This document shows positions 1 through 7,698 of a DNA stretch of 64,000 bases, in pieces (positions within the stretch are counted from its first letter, which is position 1; each line of letters opens with the position of its first letter). Source of the stretch: Pseudomonadota bacterium (GTDB lineage: Bacteria > Desulfobacterota > Desulfovibrionia > Desulfovibrionales > Desulfovibrionaceae); assembly GCA_023433925.1 (NCBI GenBank), contig JAEYTO010000024.1, positions 27,398 through 91,397 on the forward strand, given 5' to 3'. The notes under the pieces were generated by a model, which saw nothing but the letters and a program-made list of their open reading frames with translations, had not been told where the DNA came from and made no database searches. The position numbers were made by a program, and so were the translations under genes.

Positions 1-558
1 ACCCTGGATTCGCACGCAAAGTGGCTTTCAAGTGATGGCCTTGAAGGGCAGCAAGCCAACTTTTCTGGAATGGACCTGCAAAGCGTAGACCTTCATGGCG
101 TGGACCTCCGAAAAGCTTGGTTTATGGATACTGATCTTCGGGGGGCGAATCTTGAAAATGCGACCTTTACTGGCGCTAGTTTTAGTGGAGCAAAATTCAC
201 TGGCGCATATCTTCAAGGCACTGATTTTCGCGGTGCAGATTTAAGCATAGCAGTGGATTTTCAAGGAGCAAAGCTCCAGGATGCCAATTTCGAAGGAGCA
301 ATGGTAGTAGGCGCAGACTTCAAAGGAGCTGATCTCAGAGGCGCTGACCTCAGGGCAGACTTACGGCACGCTTGTTTTCGAGAGGCTGACCTCCGTAATG
401 CTAATCTCGCGGGGGCTTGGCTCCTCGAAACCGACCTGCGCGGTGCACAGCTCACAAACGCAATCCTATTCGAGAGAAGCCTTCGGGGTGATTGCGTTTG
501 GTTGATGGCCGACGGCCTAATTCATGCAAATATTTTAGAGAAAGAGCCAGGCAATTAA
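1..558 (+). CDS. Pentapeptide-repeat protein, 5' end cut by the window edge
   Basis: The frame is open from base 1 to a stop at 558, so the gene starts upstream of the window; the ATG at 70 is probably internal. Residues before it contain HAKWL and a GQQANFSG stretch, which resemble the usual lead-in of pentapeptide proteins. From there most of the protein consists of five-residue repeats of the A(D/N)LxG type (for example ADLRG, ANLEN, ADFKG), which in this family fold as a right-handed quadrilateral beta helix. The last 25 residues or so are not repetitive. The partner or substrate of such proteins cannot be read from sequence. It is the first visible gene of the AT-richer island. Confidence 0.8.
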   Translation, partial: TLDSHAKWLSSDGLEGQQANFSGMDLQSVDLHGVDLRKAWFMDTDLRGANLENATFTGASFSGAKFTGAYLQGTDFRGADLSIAVDFQGAKLQDANFEGAMVVGADFKGADLRGADLRADLRHACFREADLRNANLAGAWLLETDLRGAQLTNAILFERSLRGDCVWLMADGLIHANILEKEPGN

Positions 559-682
559 TCAAGAGCTGAGGAGCTAAATGAAGCTGGCGTTCATTATTTC
601 AAACATCGACGCCCTTACCAACAAACTGGTATAAATAGACAATCTATTGTCAGCGCTAAGCGATGTCGAAATGAGGGAGACC

Positions 683-985
683 ATGGCAGTATACGTTGAC
701 AATATGCGGATCGCATGGCGAGGCAAGTTCTGGTGTCACTTGGTTGCCGATACAATTTATGAACTTCACGAGTTCGCTGCAAGCCTAAATCTACCGATTT
801 CATGGTTTCACCGCAAGGCTTCACATCCACATTACGACATAACTGTTGAAGTACGCTCTAAGGCAATTGAGCTTGGCGCCGAAGAAGCAGATAGGCGCGT
901 CGTTCTAAAAATAGCAAAAACATTGAAATTGCAGCATAGCAAGCCAACTTCATTATCACAGCATACACAACTTCCGCTTGCTTAA
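683..985 (+). CDS. DUF4031 family protein
   Basis: The product has about 100 residues and opens MAVYVDNMRI, the characteristic start of DUF4031 proteins, followed by an H-x-x-A-D segment, WFHRKASHPHYD and a late ADRRV motif. The ATG at 683 is preferred over an in-frame ATG at 647 because GGGAG lies just upstream and the family normally begins at MAVYVD. Biochemical function is unknown; members are common in phages, islands and actinobacterial genomes. It lies between the pentapeptide gene and a toxin-antitoxin pair, and its AT-rich codon use matches those island neighbours. Confidence 0.7.
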   Translation: MAVYVDNMRIAWRGKFWCHLVADTIYELHEFAASLNLPISWFHRKASHPHYDITVEVRSKAIELGAEEADRRVVLKIAKTLKLQHSKPTSLSQHTQLPLA

Positions 986-1037
986 CTTCATTATACAATA
1001 AGGTTAGCATTTATAAGGAACAATAGGCAGGCTCAAA

Positions 1038-1367
1038 TTGGAAATAGCATTCATCACTAAAGAGTTACGAGAGCTATGCCTTAACGAAGAAACTGCCACT
1101 AGAGCTCTCGGTTCAAATGCAGCCGAAGCCTTAAAGAAGCGACTTGCCGACATAAATGCTGCAGAGTGGATTACAGAAGTATTAGCTGGCCGTCCAAAAC
1201 GTTACAAATCATCTGAATCAGAAGGCTATATCTTCGAACTAGATAGCGGCCTTATATTAAAAGTTATTCCGAATCATCTTAAACAGCGTATTGATGTTAA
1301 CCATCAGGTTGATTGGACCAAGGTGCGACGCGTAAAAGTTGTTTTCGTGGGGGAGCGAGATGCATAG
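1038..1367 (+). CDS. HigB/RelE-type toxin-like protein
   Basis: This protein of 109 residues begins at a TTG codon. It has the small basic layout of HigB/RelE-fold toxins: a helical N-terminal part, a central stretch LADINAAEWITEVL typical of HigB-like plasmid killers, then a strand-rich C-terminal half (YIFELDSGLILKVI, RRVKVVFVG). In this family the toxin is a ribosome-dependent mRNA endonuclease. Its stop TAG overlaps the ATG of the next gene inside the 8-base string ATGCATAG, so the two are translationally coupled in toxin-first order, as in higBA. The assignment rests mainly on that arrangement plus weak sequence resemblance. Confidence 0.6.
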   Translation: MEIAFITKELRELCLNEETATRALGSNAAEALKKRLADINAAEWITEVLAGRPKRYKSSESEGYIFELDSGLILKVIPNHLKQRIDVNHQVDWTKVRRVKVVFVGERDA

Positions 1368-2448
1368 AACCTATTCTTTTAGCCCAGATTGGGTATCTCC
1401 ACCAGGCGCTACTGTCTTGGACCTAATGGAAGAGCGTAGGGTCTCTATAAAAGATTTCGCCATTGAAACACGGCGGAGTACCAATGCAGTTGCGCGATTT
1501 CTCAATGGCATTGAACCGCTTACAAACGACTGGGCAATTCAACTAACTCAATATTTTGGTGCCTCAATAGACTTCTGGCTACGCCGAGAAGAACAATATC
1601 GAAATGGGCTTTTGCGACTGTATAAAGAGAAAAACCAGAAACATGCTATTGAATGGCTAAATGAAATACCGACTAAGGATATGCAACTTTTTGGCTGGAT
1701 ACCTAAGAGTGAATCCAAAGAGGATCTTTTATTAACAATTTTTTCATTCTTCGGAGTTACATCAGTTGAGTCTTGGCGAGATCGGTATGCTGATATTACC
1801 GAATCCATAGCATATCGGACCAGCACTGCATTTGAAATTAAAACAGGCTCCGTTGCCACATGGATACGACAAGGTGAAATCCTCGCGCAAGAAATAGATT
1901 GCAGTCCCTGGAATCCAAAATTGTTCAGGGAATCTTTACCGCTAATGCGGGATTTAACAAAAATTTCTGAGCCACAGGTTTTTCTGCCGAAGCTTGTTGA
2001 ACTATGCTCGCGCTGCGGCGTAGCAGTCGTGATTGCACCATTGCCCAATGGTTGCAGAGCAAGCGGAGCAACAAAGTTTATTTCATCAGATAAAGCCTTA
2101 ATGCTTCTAAGTTTCCGATATCTTTCTGATGATCAATTTTGGTTCACAGTATTTCATGAGGCAGGACATCTGTTACTTCATGCCAAGGATGGTGTTTTTT
2201 TGGAAGGCGTTGCGGATTCAACTGAAAAGGCTGAAGCAGAGGCAAATAATTTTGCCCTTTCGGCCTTATTTACAAAAGCTGGTTTGGAGCAATTAAAAAC
2301 ATTAACCTTAACCAATTTGTCTATTGCTAGGTTTGCAAGACGTTTAGGGATATCAGCTGGCTTGGTTGTTGGGCAACTTCAGAAGATGGAGAGAATACCT
2401 TTTAAACATTTCAACTTTTTGAAACGTCATTACAAATGGATTGAATAG
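1360..2448 (+). CDS. HigA-like antitoxin with XRE HTH and ImmA/IrrE metallopeptidase domain
   Basis: The product has 362 residues counted from the ATG at 1360, which has a GGGGGAG ribosome site; an in-frame upstream start at 1339 is less likely. Residues about 15-75 form a HigA-type helix-turn-helix (SIKDFAIETRRSTNAVARFL). The C-terminal half is an ImmA/IrrE zinc peptidase domain, with the catalytic motif FHEAGHLLLH followed by the third-ligand region EAEANNFA. Long antitoxins of this kind are known as autorepressors that neutralise HigB-like toxins; related ImmA/IrrE proteins cleave repressors in mobile elements. It overlaps the toxin gene by 8 bases. Whether the peptidase acts on toxin or on a third protein is unknown. 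Confidence 0.8.
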   Translation: MHRTYSFSPDWVSPPGATVLDLMEERRVSIKDFAIETRRSTNAVARFLNGIEPLTNDWAIQLTQYFGASIDFWLRREEQYRNGLLRLYKEKNQKHAIEWLNEIPTKDMQLFGWIPKSESKEDLLLTIFSFFGVTSVESWRDRYADITESIAYRTSTAFEIKTGSVATWIRQGEILAQEIDCSPWNPKLFRESLPLMRDLTKISEPQVFLPKLVELCSRCGVAVVIAPLPNGCRASGATKFISSDKALMLLSFRYLSDDQFWFTVFHEAGHLLLHAKDGVFLEGVADSTEKAEAEANNFALSALFTKAGLEQLKTLTLTNLSIARFARRLGISAGLVVGQLQKMERIPFKHFNFLKRHYKWIE

Positions 2449-2511
2449 AACTGGAACAGGGTTAGAATCCAGACTACGTCCTTGAAGGTGAATGCAAATT
2501 GACCCGCTAGT

Positions 2512-3450
2512 TTAACCGTGAAATCTAATATAAATGTCCGGGCTCTTCTGCCAGTTACAGAGAGAGTCTTCCATCTCCTGCATTCCTACACACAAGTGCC
2601 CAGCGAGAATACCTATCCGCCTTTCCAATTCGTTTATAGCAAGTCTTTCGCCACGAGCTTCCTGAAACATGAGACTTGCGCCTTCAACTGGACCAGTAGC
2701 ACCATGGAGATAAGCTGAATCGGGCCGAATTTGAGCCAGCTCCAATTTGCCTAACATCGTAAGATAATCAAATCGCGCAGTACGACCAAAGGAAATGACG
2801 TTCCTCATTGTCCGATAAAGCCAACGAAAAGATTCTTCCGGACTCCCGTCAGTAGAGCTAATCGCCATATTAAAAAGCTGTGAATGCCCTCCATATTCTT
2901 CAATCCAATTAATATATGAAGCAATCGCATCCCCAGTACCATTTCTACGATAGGCTGAAAGACTTTGGTACTTGCGATGATTACCAAAGCCCCGACGATC
3001 TCCACGAGATATTTCACCTTCGTGATCATTTAACCATTCCCGGAATCCTTGAATATCAGACTTTGTATTATTAAAGGTCCAAGGATCACGAGTGCCAAGT
3101 GCCGAGTATACTTCTCTTATATAGCGATAACCAGATACTGAGTGCTTACCGAAGTGGACAAATAGGAACACAAGCCAGCAGGCCTCATCGATATTACCCC
3201 AGCGCTTATAAAGGATTGATGCCCTAATAGGATCAAACATTTCGCTCAATCCACTTACACGACTTTCATGAATATTTCTTTCTAAAATGGTTTTAATAAA
3301 CTTTACCCGTCGAATACTATCTATTAACTGCAGAACATAGATCTCCCGTCTATTTGGGTGACTGATTCCTGGCAGCAGAAAGGACTTTTGCTCACAACTA
3401 AGAAGCCCTTGCTGTAGCTGCTCAGCCAATGGCCTTTCATGCTTTCTCAC
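2512..3450 (-). CDS. aGPT-PPlase3-like (5-hmdU DNA kinase-related helical domain) protein, putative DNA-base modification enzyme
   Basis: The product has 312 residues. I take the GTG at 3450 as start because AGGAG lies seven bases upstream; an ATG at 3477 is possible. Diagnostic stretches are LPGI near the N-terminus, QLIDSIRRV, FDPIRASILYKRWGNIDEA, WLVFLFVHFGKH (FGKH about residues 100-103) and GFGNHRKYQSL (about 154-164). From memory these match the group described computationally as alpha-glutamyl/putrescinyl-thymine pyrophosphorylase clade 3, related to the helical domain of phage 5-hydroxymethyl-dU DNA kinases. That family link is recall, not a search result. It overlaps the upstream UDG-like gene by 14 bases and is the last gene of the operon. 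Confidence 0.5.
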   Translation of the reverse strand: MRKHERPLAEQLQQGLLSCEQKSFLLPGISHPNRREIYVLQLIDSIRRVKFIKTILERNIHESRVSGLSEMFDPIRASILYKRWGNIDEACWLVFLFVHFGKHSVSGYRYIREVYSALGTRDPWTFNNTKSDIQGFREWLNDHEGEISRGDRRGFGNHRKYQSLSAYRRNGTGDAIASYINWIEEYGGHSQLFNMAISSTDGSPEESFRWLYRTMRNVISFGRTARFDYLTMLGKLELAQIRPDSAYLHGATGPVEGASLMFQEARGERLAINELERRIGILAGHLCVGMQEMEDSLCNWQKSPDIYIRFHG

Positions 3451-4273
3451 AACTGAACTCCTGCTCTTTTGCAACATGAACAATCCAATTTCGAATACTT
3501 CTAATTACCTTGGTTGTAATTCCATAACTACTTTGAATATTATGACTGTAGCCCAATATAAGAATTTCTTTATTAAGTGGGCTGTCGCTGATCGATTTAA
3601 TTCTGCCTTTGTAGGCATACCCTTTAATGCATTTTCCGTTCTCCCTATTCAACACCCAATCCGGCATTTCTTGACAACTAAGTTTCACACCAGCCAATTG
3701 TTCAAAATTTTTAACAACACTAACTCCATTTAGGATTAAGATACGTATACATGAATACTGGAGCAAGCATGAGAGTGTTGGAATTCCTATCGCAAGCAAT
3801 TCATTTCGCTGCTGGAGACTTAACGAAGACCATTTGTTGCTTGTAGCAAATGGAACAAGATCTAAATGGCACGCTGGGAAAAAATTATTATAGAATGATA
3901 CTCCCAATCCAATAATTACCTTATCAAGCTTTTTAAACCATTGATTATATGGTTTCCCATTTAGTGAAAAATATTGATCATAAGAATTAATTACTTTGAG
4001 CAAACCGGTATCTGAAGCATCTTTCCATGAATTAATTTTCAAAGTCCTGAGGGTCTCAAACCTATTATTGGGAACGATTAGCTCTTGACCATGCTTATCC
4101 ACAAATTCTAAATTACTAGGATTAAGCCCTAGTGTAGCAACTGCACTATCGAGTACTGAACCAAAGAAGAGTACTGGCGATGCCCAGGGGATAATACTAA
4201 GTGCTTCAGCCTTATCCGAAGACAGAATAGAAATCTGTCTTTTGAGTTCAGCCAAATAGATGCCCTTATTCAA
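3437..4273 (-). CDS. Uracil-DNA-glycosylase-superfamily-like protein
   Basis: The product has 278 residues and starts at a TTG that is supported by GGAGG four bases upstream. A conserved block LGLNPSNLEF (about 48-57) resembles motif I of MUG/TDG-type glycosylases (G-x-N-P). It is followed by YFSLNGKPYNQWF, ACHLDLVPFAT (134-144), a hydrophobic strand plus LNG (about 178-183), and LGYSHNIQSSYG (240-251) in the position of the second catalytic loop. These recur in uncharacterised bacterial proteins I associate with the UDG fold. Substrate is unknown; in this operon a role in recognising, excising or transferring onto a modified pyrimidine is plausible. It lies 27 bases after the hydroxymethylase-like gene. 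Confidence 0.5.
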   Translation of the reverse strand: MNKGIYLAELKRQISILSSDKAEALSIIPWASPVLFFGSVLDSAVATLGLNPSNLEFVDKHGQELIVPNNRFETLRTLKINSWKDASDTGLLKVINSYDQYFSLNGKPYNQWFKKLDKVIIGLGVSFYNNFFPACHLDLVPFATSNKWSSLSLQQRNELLAIGIPTLSCLLQYSCIRILILNGVSVVKNFEQLAGVKLSCQEMPDWVLNRENGKCIKGYAYKGRIKSISDSPLNKEILILGYSHNIQSSYGITTKVIRSIRNWIVHVAKEQEFSCEKA

Positions 4274-4300
4274 TGATCCTCCGATTCTATCTCAATCTTA

Positions 4301-5260
4301 TCACGTTCTTTTTGCGCTAAGAGCATCCACTTTGGAATCTACAAAAATTATATATGGACAATTTCCCATTTTTTTCCGAACAGCAATCAACTCTGATAAA
4401 TTCTCATTCCTATAGTGTCGATATGCTTGAAGCAATAAACAAATCTGCCGCCAATAATCCTGCAAGCTACCTATATCAAAATCGACTGATGCATCTGTTC
4501 GTAGAAGCTTTTCATACTCAAGAATTCTTGCAATTGATACCCATGGATCACCCTCAGGCATCCTGGGCATAGCAATTTTTGATTGCCAAGCCTCACTTAA
4601 ATACAGCCTTGCTCCTTCGTAATGCCTGCTATACAAATGAAGACTTCCTACAGCATGCTTATACTCGCCCATTTCGACACCAACGCTCTTTGCAACTATT
4701 TCCTGAAACATAGTAAATGCAAAAACATCATGCGGTAATCCAAGATATGCATCATTTGAACGCATGTTAACAAACATATTAAGCTTATTGTCACGTATCA
4801 AAAACTGCCATGTGCACGTGCATGGAATTGAATCATGGCTTAAATCAGAAGCATCAAACAACTGAACAACTGCCCTTCGAGAAGATTTCCAACTTTTTAA
4901 TAATGTTATAACCGTTTCTACTTGATTGTTACCATTATAGTTAAAAAGACGCTCGCCATACCCACTGCGAACAGTTAGGCCATCTTTCGTTTCATCTTTG
5001 TATACATTTGGAACATAATAATCTATGAAATCAATTTTGTTTTCACCAGACAGGTACCAAAGTGTCTCACCAATTGCACTGAACAGCTTACCCTTCATTT
5101 CGCTTCGACTAAACCGTGCAAGTGGATTTTTTAAATGGAGCACAACACCGAATAGTTCTGAGAACTTGCCTCTTCTAGCTTCATAAGTCGGCTCAATTTT
5201 AATTAAATAACTAAATACTCCCCGCAATAGGTCATCTAAATTATCTTCAACAATATACAT
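4301..5260 (-). CDS. Thymidylate synthase-family nucleotide hydroxymethylase-like enzyme (dCMP hydroxymethylase type)
   Basis: The product has 319 residues with a thymidylate synthase fold. The nucleophile is Cys147 in IPCTCTWQF, followed by LIRDNKLNMFVNMRSND (about 154-170), GLPHDVF (Asp178) and GSLHLYSRHY (205-214). Canonical ThyA has PCH, QRS-x-D, PFN and GD-x-HLY-x-NH at these places. The forms seen here (NMRSND, Asp in place of the PFN asparagine, GSLH-x-YSRH) are those I recall from T4 gp42, the dCMP hydroxymethylase. The Asn-to-Asp change is known to shift preference from dUMP to dCMP. About 100 residues follow the last motif. It is the first gene of a three-gene operon; the product would be a 5-hydroxymethyl-pyrimidine nucleotide. 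Confidence 0.7.
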   Translation of the reverse strand: MYIVEDNLDDLLRGVFSYLIKIEPTYEARRGKFSELFGVVLHLKNPLARFSRSEMKGKLFSAIGETLWYLSGENKIDFIDYYVPNVYKDETKDGLTVRSGYGERLFNYNGNNQVETVITLLKSWKSSRRAVVQLFDASDLSHDSIPCTCTWQFLIRDNKLNMFVNMRSNDAYLGLPHDVFAFTMFQEIVAKSVGVEMGEYKHAVGSLHLYSRHYEGARLYLSEAWQSKIAMPRMPEGDPWVSIARILEYEKLLRTDASVDFDIGSLQDYWRQICLLLQAYRHYRNENLSELIAVRKKMGNCPYIIFVDSKVDALSAKRT

Positions 5261-5588
5261 AAATTTCTCTACTGCAGCTTTTGATGCTATGCTGCCTATT
5301 AAAAAAGATTAGCAACTTGGCAATAACTTACGAGATACATACCCCATACAACCTGTCTGATAAAAACATGTCGAAAAACCTTTACCTTTACATCGCCAAA
5401 CTATAACCTTTGCTCTCCCTCATGCATTTCCGATCCCTTATATATAAACAAGAGGTTTATTTCATAACTGAACTCAAAACATAATTCTATTAAATTTTTA
5501 CTCATCAACAAATTAAAAAAACGCATGATGACTCCTTTAACTTTAACTTCCTCAGTATGTGATAAAATTTCCGTTCATTCATCAATCA
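5261..5588. other. AT-rich intergenic region upstream of the modification operon
   Basis: This stretch between the integrase stop and the first gene of the operon is strongly AT-rich with many stops in all frames, and I see no gene in it. It must hold the promoter of the minus-strand operon, but no -35/-10 pair is convincing enough to place. Confidence 0.5.
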
Positions 5589-6578
5589 CTACCTCTTTGA
5601 TCCCGCTAACCTATCCGCAAGCTTATGTGCACGCAAATGTGAATACCGCGCTAACATCTGCATTGATTTGTGACCAGTGATTGCTCTGATTTCCATCACA
5701 TCCAAATCCGTTTCTTCAAACAGCCTGCTGGTAGCTTCATGACGCAGATCATGAAAGCGAAAATCAGGCAACTCGGCACTTCGACACACTCGAAGCATAG
5801 TTCTTGTGATGGAATCCTTGCTCATACCAAATATTGGACTATGCAGCTTGCGAGGACGTAAGAAAAGAATGTCCATAGCTCTAGGCGAAAGAGGAACCAT
5901 CCGAGCATCGCCATTCTTTGTTTTGGATAGCAGCGCTACACGCCTTTTCAGATCCACCTGGCTCCATGTCAAAGAAGCAATCTCTTCTCTTCTCATTGCT
6001 GTTTCTAAGGCGAATTTAACCACTTCCCGATAATCTGGGGAGCAAGCCTCTAACAGACGCTCTTCCTCTCCTTTTTCAAGACGGCGTGAGCGGCCAGACG
6101 GGAGCTTCGGCTTGTTCGCCCTTTTTACTGGGTTTGATAGGCTTTCCATGCCCCAATCCGACCCAGCGACCTCGAACAGACGTGAGAGCAGAGCAAGATC
6201 AAGCCGGATCGTGTTCGGGCCTGCACCCTCCTCCTGGCGAAGCTTGATGAATTCAGCGATATCCTTGCCCTTGATAGAGGCAAGAAAGCGTGAAGACAGC
6301 TCATGCCTTAGGATAGCCCGCGCCCTATTCGTCTCCCGCTTTGCGTCTGACAATCGGGGAATATACTCCTCAATGTAGCGCTCTAGAGCCTCGCCCAGGG
6401 TTGTACTCTCCGCTTCTGCTCGGGAAATGAAAATACCCCGGTCCATTTCGGACTCGATCTCCCGCGCCCACTGCTCGGCATGTATCTTGGTCGAAAAAGT
6501 TTTGCAGGTGACAGGCCAGCCACGTTTACGGATGCGCGCTTCCCACTGCGCCGGGCCACGCTTGCGAATTGACGCCAT
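5589..6578 (-). CDS. Tyrosine-type site-specific integrase
   Basis: The product has 329 residues with the phage-integrase layout. An N-terminal arm-binding region opens MASIRKRGPAQWEARIRKRG, a SAM-like core-binding domain covers about 60-160, and the catalytic domain has Arg in ETAMRREEIASLTW, HDLRHEATSRLF (H-x-x-R), GHKSMQMLARYSHL (His) and the Tyr nucleophile in RYSHL. All signature residues are present, so it is probably active. Its start faces the 3' end of tRNA-Leu 110 bases away, the normal arrangement for an island integrated into a tRNA gene. It catalyses recombination between attP and the tRNA-borne attB. Confidence 0.95.
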   Translation of the reverse strand: MASIRKRGPAQWEARIRKRGWPVTCKTFSTKIHAEQWAREIESEMDRGIFISRAEAESTTLGEALERYIEEYIPRLSDAKRETNRARAILRHELSSRFLASIKGKDIAEFIKLRQEEGAGPNTIRLDLALLSRLFEVAGSDWGMESLSNPVKRANKPKLPSGRSRRLEKGEEERLLEACSPDYREVVKFALETAMRREEIASLTWSQVDLKRRVALLSKTKNGDARMVPLSPRAMDILFLRPRKLHSPIFGMSKDSITRTMLRVCRSAELPDFRFHDLRHEATSRLFEETDLDVMEIRAITGHKSMQMLARYSHLRAHKLADRLAGSKR

Positions 6579-6600
6579 GACTCACTCCTCCTGCCAATTT

Positions 6601-6629
6601 GTGGAGCAAGTGGAGCAAAAGTGGAGCAA
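6601..6629. repeat. Three direct repeats GTGGAGCAA next to the integrase start
   Basis: The 9-base string GTGGAGCAA occurs at 6601, 6610 and 6621, and a shorter GTGGAG recurs near 6648. They lie between the integrase start and the tRNA-Leu 3' end, where arm-type integrase or excisionase sites normally sit. The function is inferred from position. Confidence 0.6.
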
Positions 6630-6688
6630 AAAATCAAGAAAATGAGAGTGGAGACTTGCGGGAATCGAGATAAGACTGCGAATTAACT

Positions 6689-6775
6689 TGGTACCCGGGA
6701 CCGGACTTGAACCGGTACGGCCTTGCGGCCGAGGGATTTTAAGTCCCTTGCGTCTACCACTTCCGCCACCCGGGC
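6689..6775 (-). tRNA. tRNA-Leu (anticodon UAA)
   Basis: The reverse complement folds as a class II tRNA of 87 bases: acceptor GCCCGGG pairing with CCCGGGT (first pair G-U), D-arm GTGGCGGAAGTGGTAGACGC, anticodon stem AGGGA/TCCCT around loop CTTAAAA (anticodon TAA), a long variable arm CGGCCGCAAGGCCGT, T-arm with GTTCAAG, discriminator A and an encoded CCA. The long variable arm and anticodon make it leucine. Its 3' end borders the island and is the probable attachment site; the tRNA is intact after integration. Confidence 0.97.
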
Positions 6776-6798
6776 ATGAGGGGATCGGGGCAAAGTAG

Positions 6799-6825
6799 AT
6801 AATACCCCCTTGGCCGCCGCGTCAA
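6799..6825 (-). promoter_or_regulatory. Probable promoter of tRNA-Leu
   Basis: On the minus strand TTGACG (6825-6820) and TATTAT (6804-6799) are 15 bases apart, and TATTAT lies 23 bases before the first tRNA base. The spacing is a little short for a sigma-70 promoter. The left arm of the 6805-6847 hairpin occupies the spacer. Confidence 0.5.
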
Positions 6826-6847
6826 TTCGCGGGTTTGGCCAAGGGGG
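6805..6847. repeat. 11-bp inverted repeat between the lipoprotein gene and tRNA-Leu
   Basis: CCCCCTTGGCC (6805-6815) is repeated inverted at 6837-6847 around a 21-base loop. It lies after the stop of the minus-strand lipoprotein gene and may terminate it, but no long T-run follows on that strand. A second hairpin, CCGGCCTG/CAGGCCGG, is at 6873-6893. Confidence 0.5.
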
Positions 6848-6917
6848 TTGGCTTTTGGCTGGTCTTTCACGTCCGGCCTGTTTTCCAGGCCGGAGATGAC
6901 GGGCGCAAATACCGCGG

Positions 6918-7592
6918 CTAGTCCTCGACTTCCTCCAGGGAACCGCAGGCGATGGGCAGCGTGGCCTGGGCAGGCGCGCCGGGCAACGTCTTGACGCTTG
7001 GCGGCAGGAGCGTGGCCGGCTCCACGCCGTGGATGACGATGACCATGTCGTCCAGATCCAGTTCTTCCAGGCCGTGCTTGGTCTTCAGGGCGCTGGCGAG
7101 ATGCTCGCGCGGGATGCGCTGCGTGTAGCTCAGGACGCCATCCTGGCCTGCCCGTGGGTATGTGCCCTGGATGGCCAGGTGCGCGGGCTCGTCGTGCAGG
7201 GGAATGAGCGTCAGCCCCATGACGGCCTCTGTCTCCAAGAGATCGATGGCCCCGTCATTGTTGACGTCGGCGTCCGAGGCCGGACACTGGGCCTCCCTGC
7301 CGTCCACGAAGCCGTGCAGGTGCTGCATGTGCGGGATGCCGGGCGGCATGTCGCGGAGGCTTACGGTGACCGTGATCTCTTCCTTGTAGACCTCGAAGAG
7401 GGCCGTGCCCTGGGGATTGCGCCCGGTGATGTCCGTGTTGAGCGGCCGGATCTCGGCCCGATAGACCTCCTCGGGTCCCTCCCCCTTCCGATGGGCCGCG
7501 CACCCGGCGCAGAGGATCGCGGCCAGGCCCAGGACCAGGGCTGCCTGGGTCCAAGCGCGGGAAGCCATGAGTCTTGACGGGGCAGCAGGCAT
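6918..7592 (-). CDS. Putative lipoprotein with CHRD-like His-rich domain
   Basis: The product has 224 residues. The ATG at 7592 has AAGGAGG nine bases upstream; the longer open frame is not used. A signal peptide ends in a lipobox LCAGC, so the mature protein should be lipid-anchored at a Cys about 34 residues in. The middle has HMQHLHGFVDG and an EF-hand-like DVNNDGAIDLLE, which could bind metal, then a PL(H)DEPAHL segment. The arrangement resembles secreted CHRD/superoxide-dismutase-like proteins, but I cannot name a family with confidence. It stands alone, divergent from the permease gene. Confidence 0.6.
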   Translation of the reverse strand: MPAAPSRLMASRAWTQAALVLGLAAILCAGCAAHRKGEGPEEVYRAEIRPLNTDITGRNPQGTALFEVYKEEITVTVSLRDMPPGIPHMQHLHGFVDGREAQCPASDADVNNDGAIDLLETEAVMGLTLIPLHDEPAHLAIQGTYPRAGQDGVLSYTQRIPREHLASALKTKHGLEELDLDDMVIVIHGVEPATLLPPSVKTLPGAPAQATLPIACGSLEEVED

Positions 7593-7698
7593 GTCGTCCT
7601 CCTTGGGCTGCTGGTTATGGTTTTCACAGCATACCCGGATGGAACGCTCGCGCAAGACCCGCGAGACAAGCAGGCGCGCTCGGGGTATGCTCGGCTCC

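Noticed and set aside
2449..2511. Possible tRNA-gene remnant or attachment site between convergent island genes
   Set aside because: A short GGTT-like string is present but no tRNA arm can be folded and no match to the tRNA-Leu 3' end was seen.
4301..5260. Canonical thymidylate synthase ThyA
   Set aside because: The fold fits, but the PFN Asn is Asp and other motifs follow dCMP hydroxymethylase, so a dTMP synthase call would mislead.
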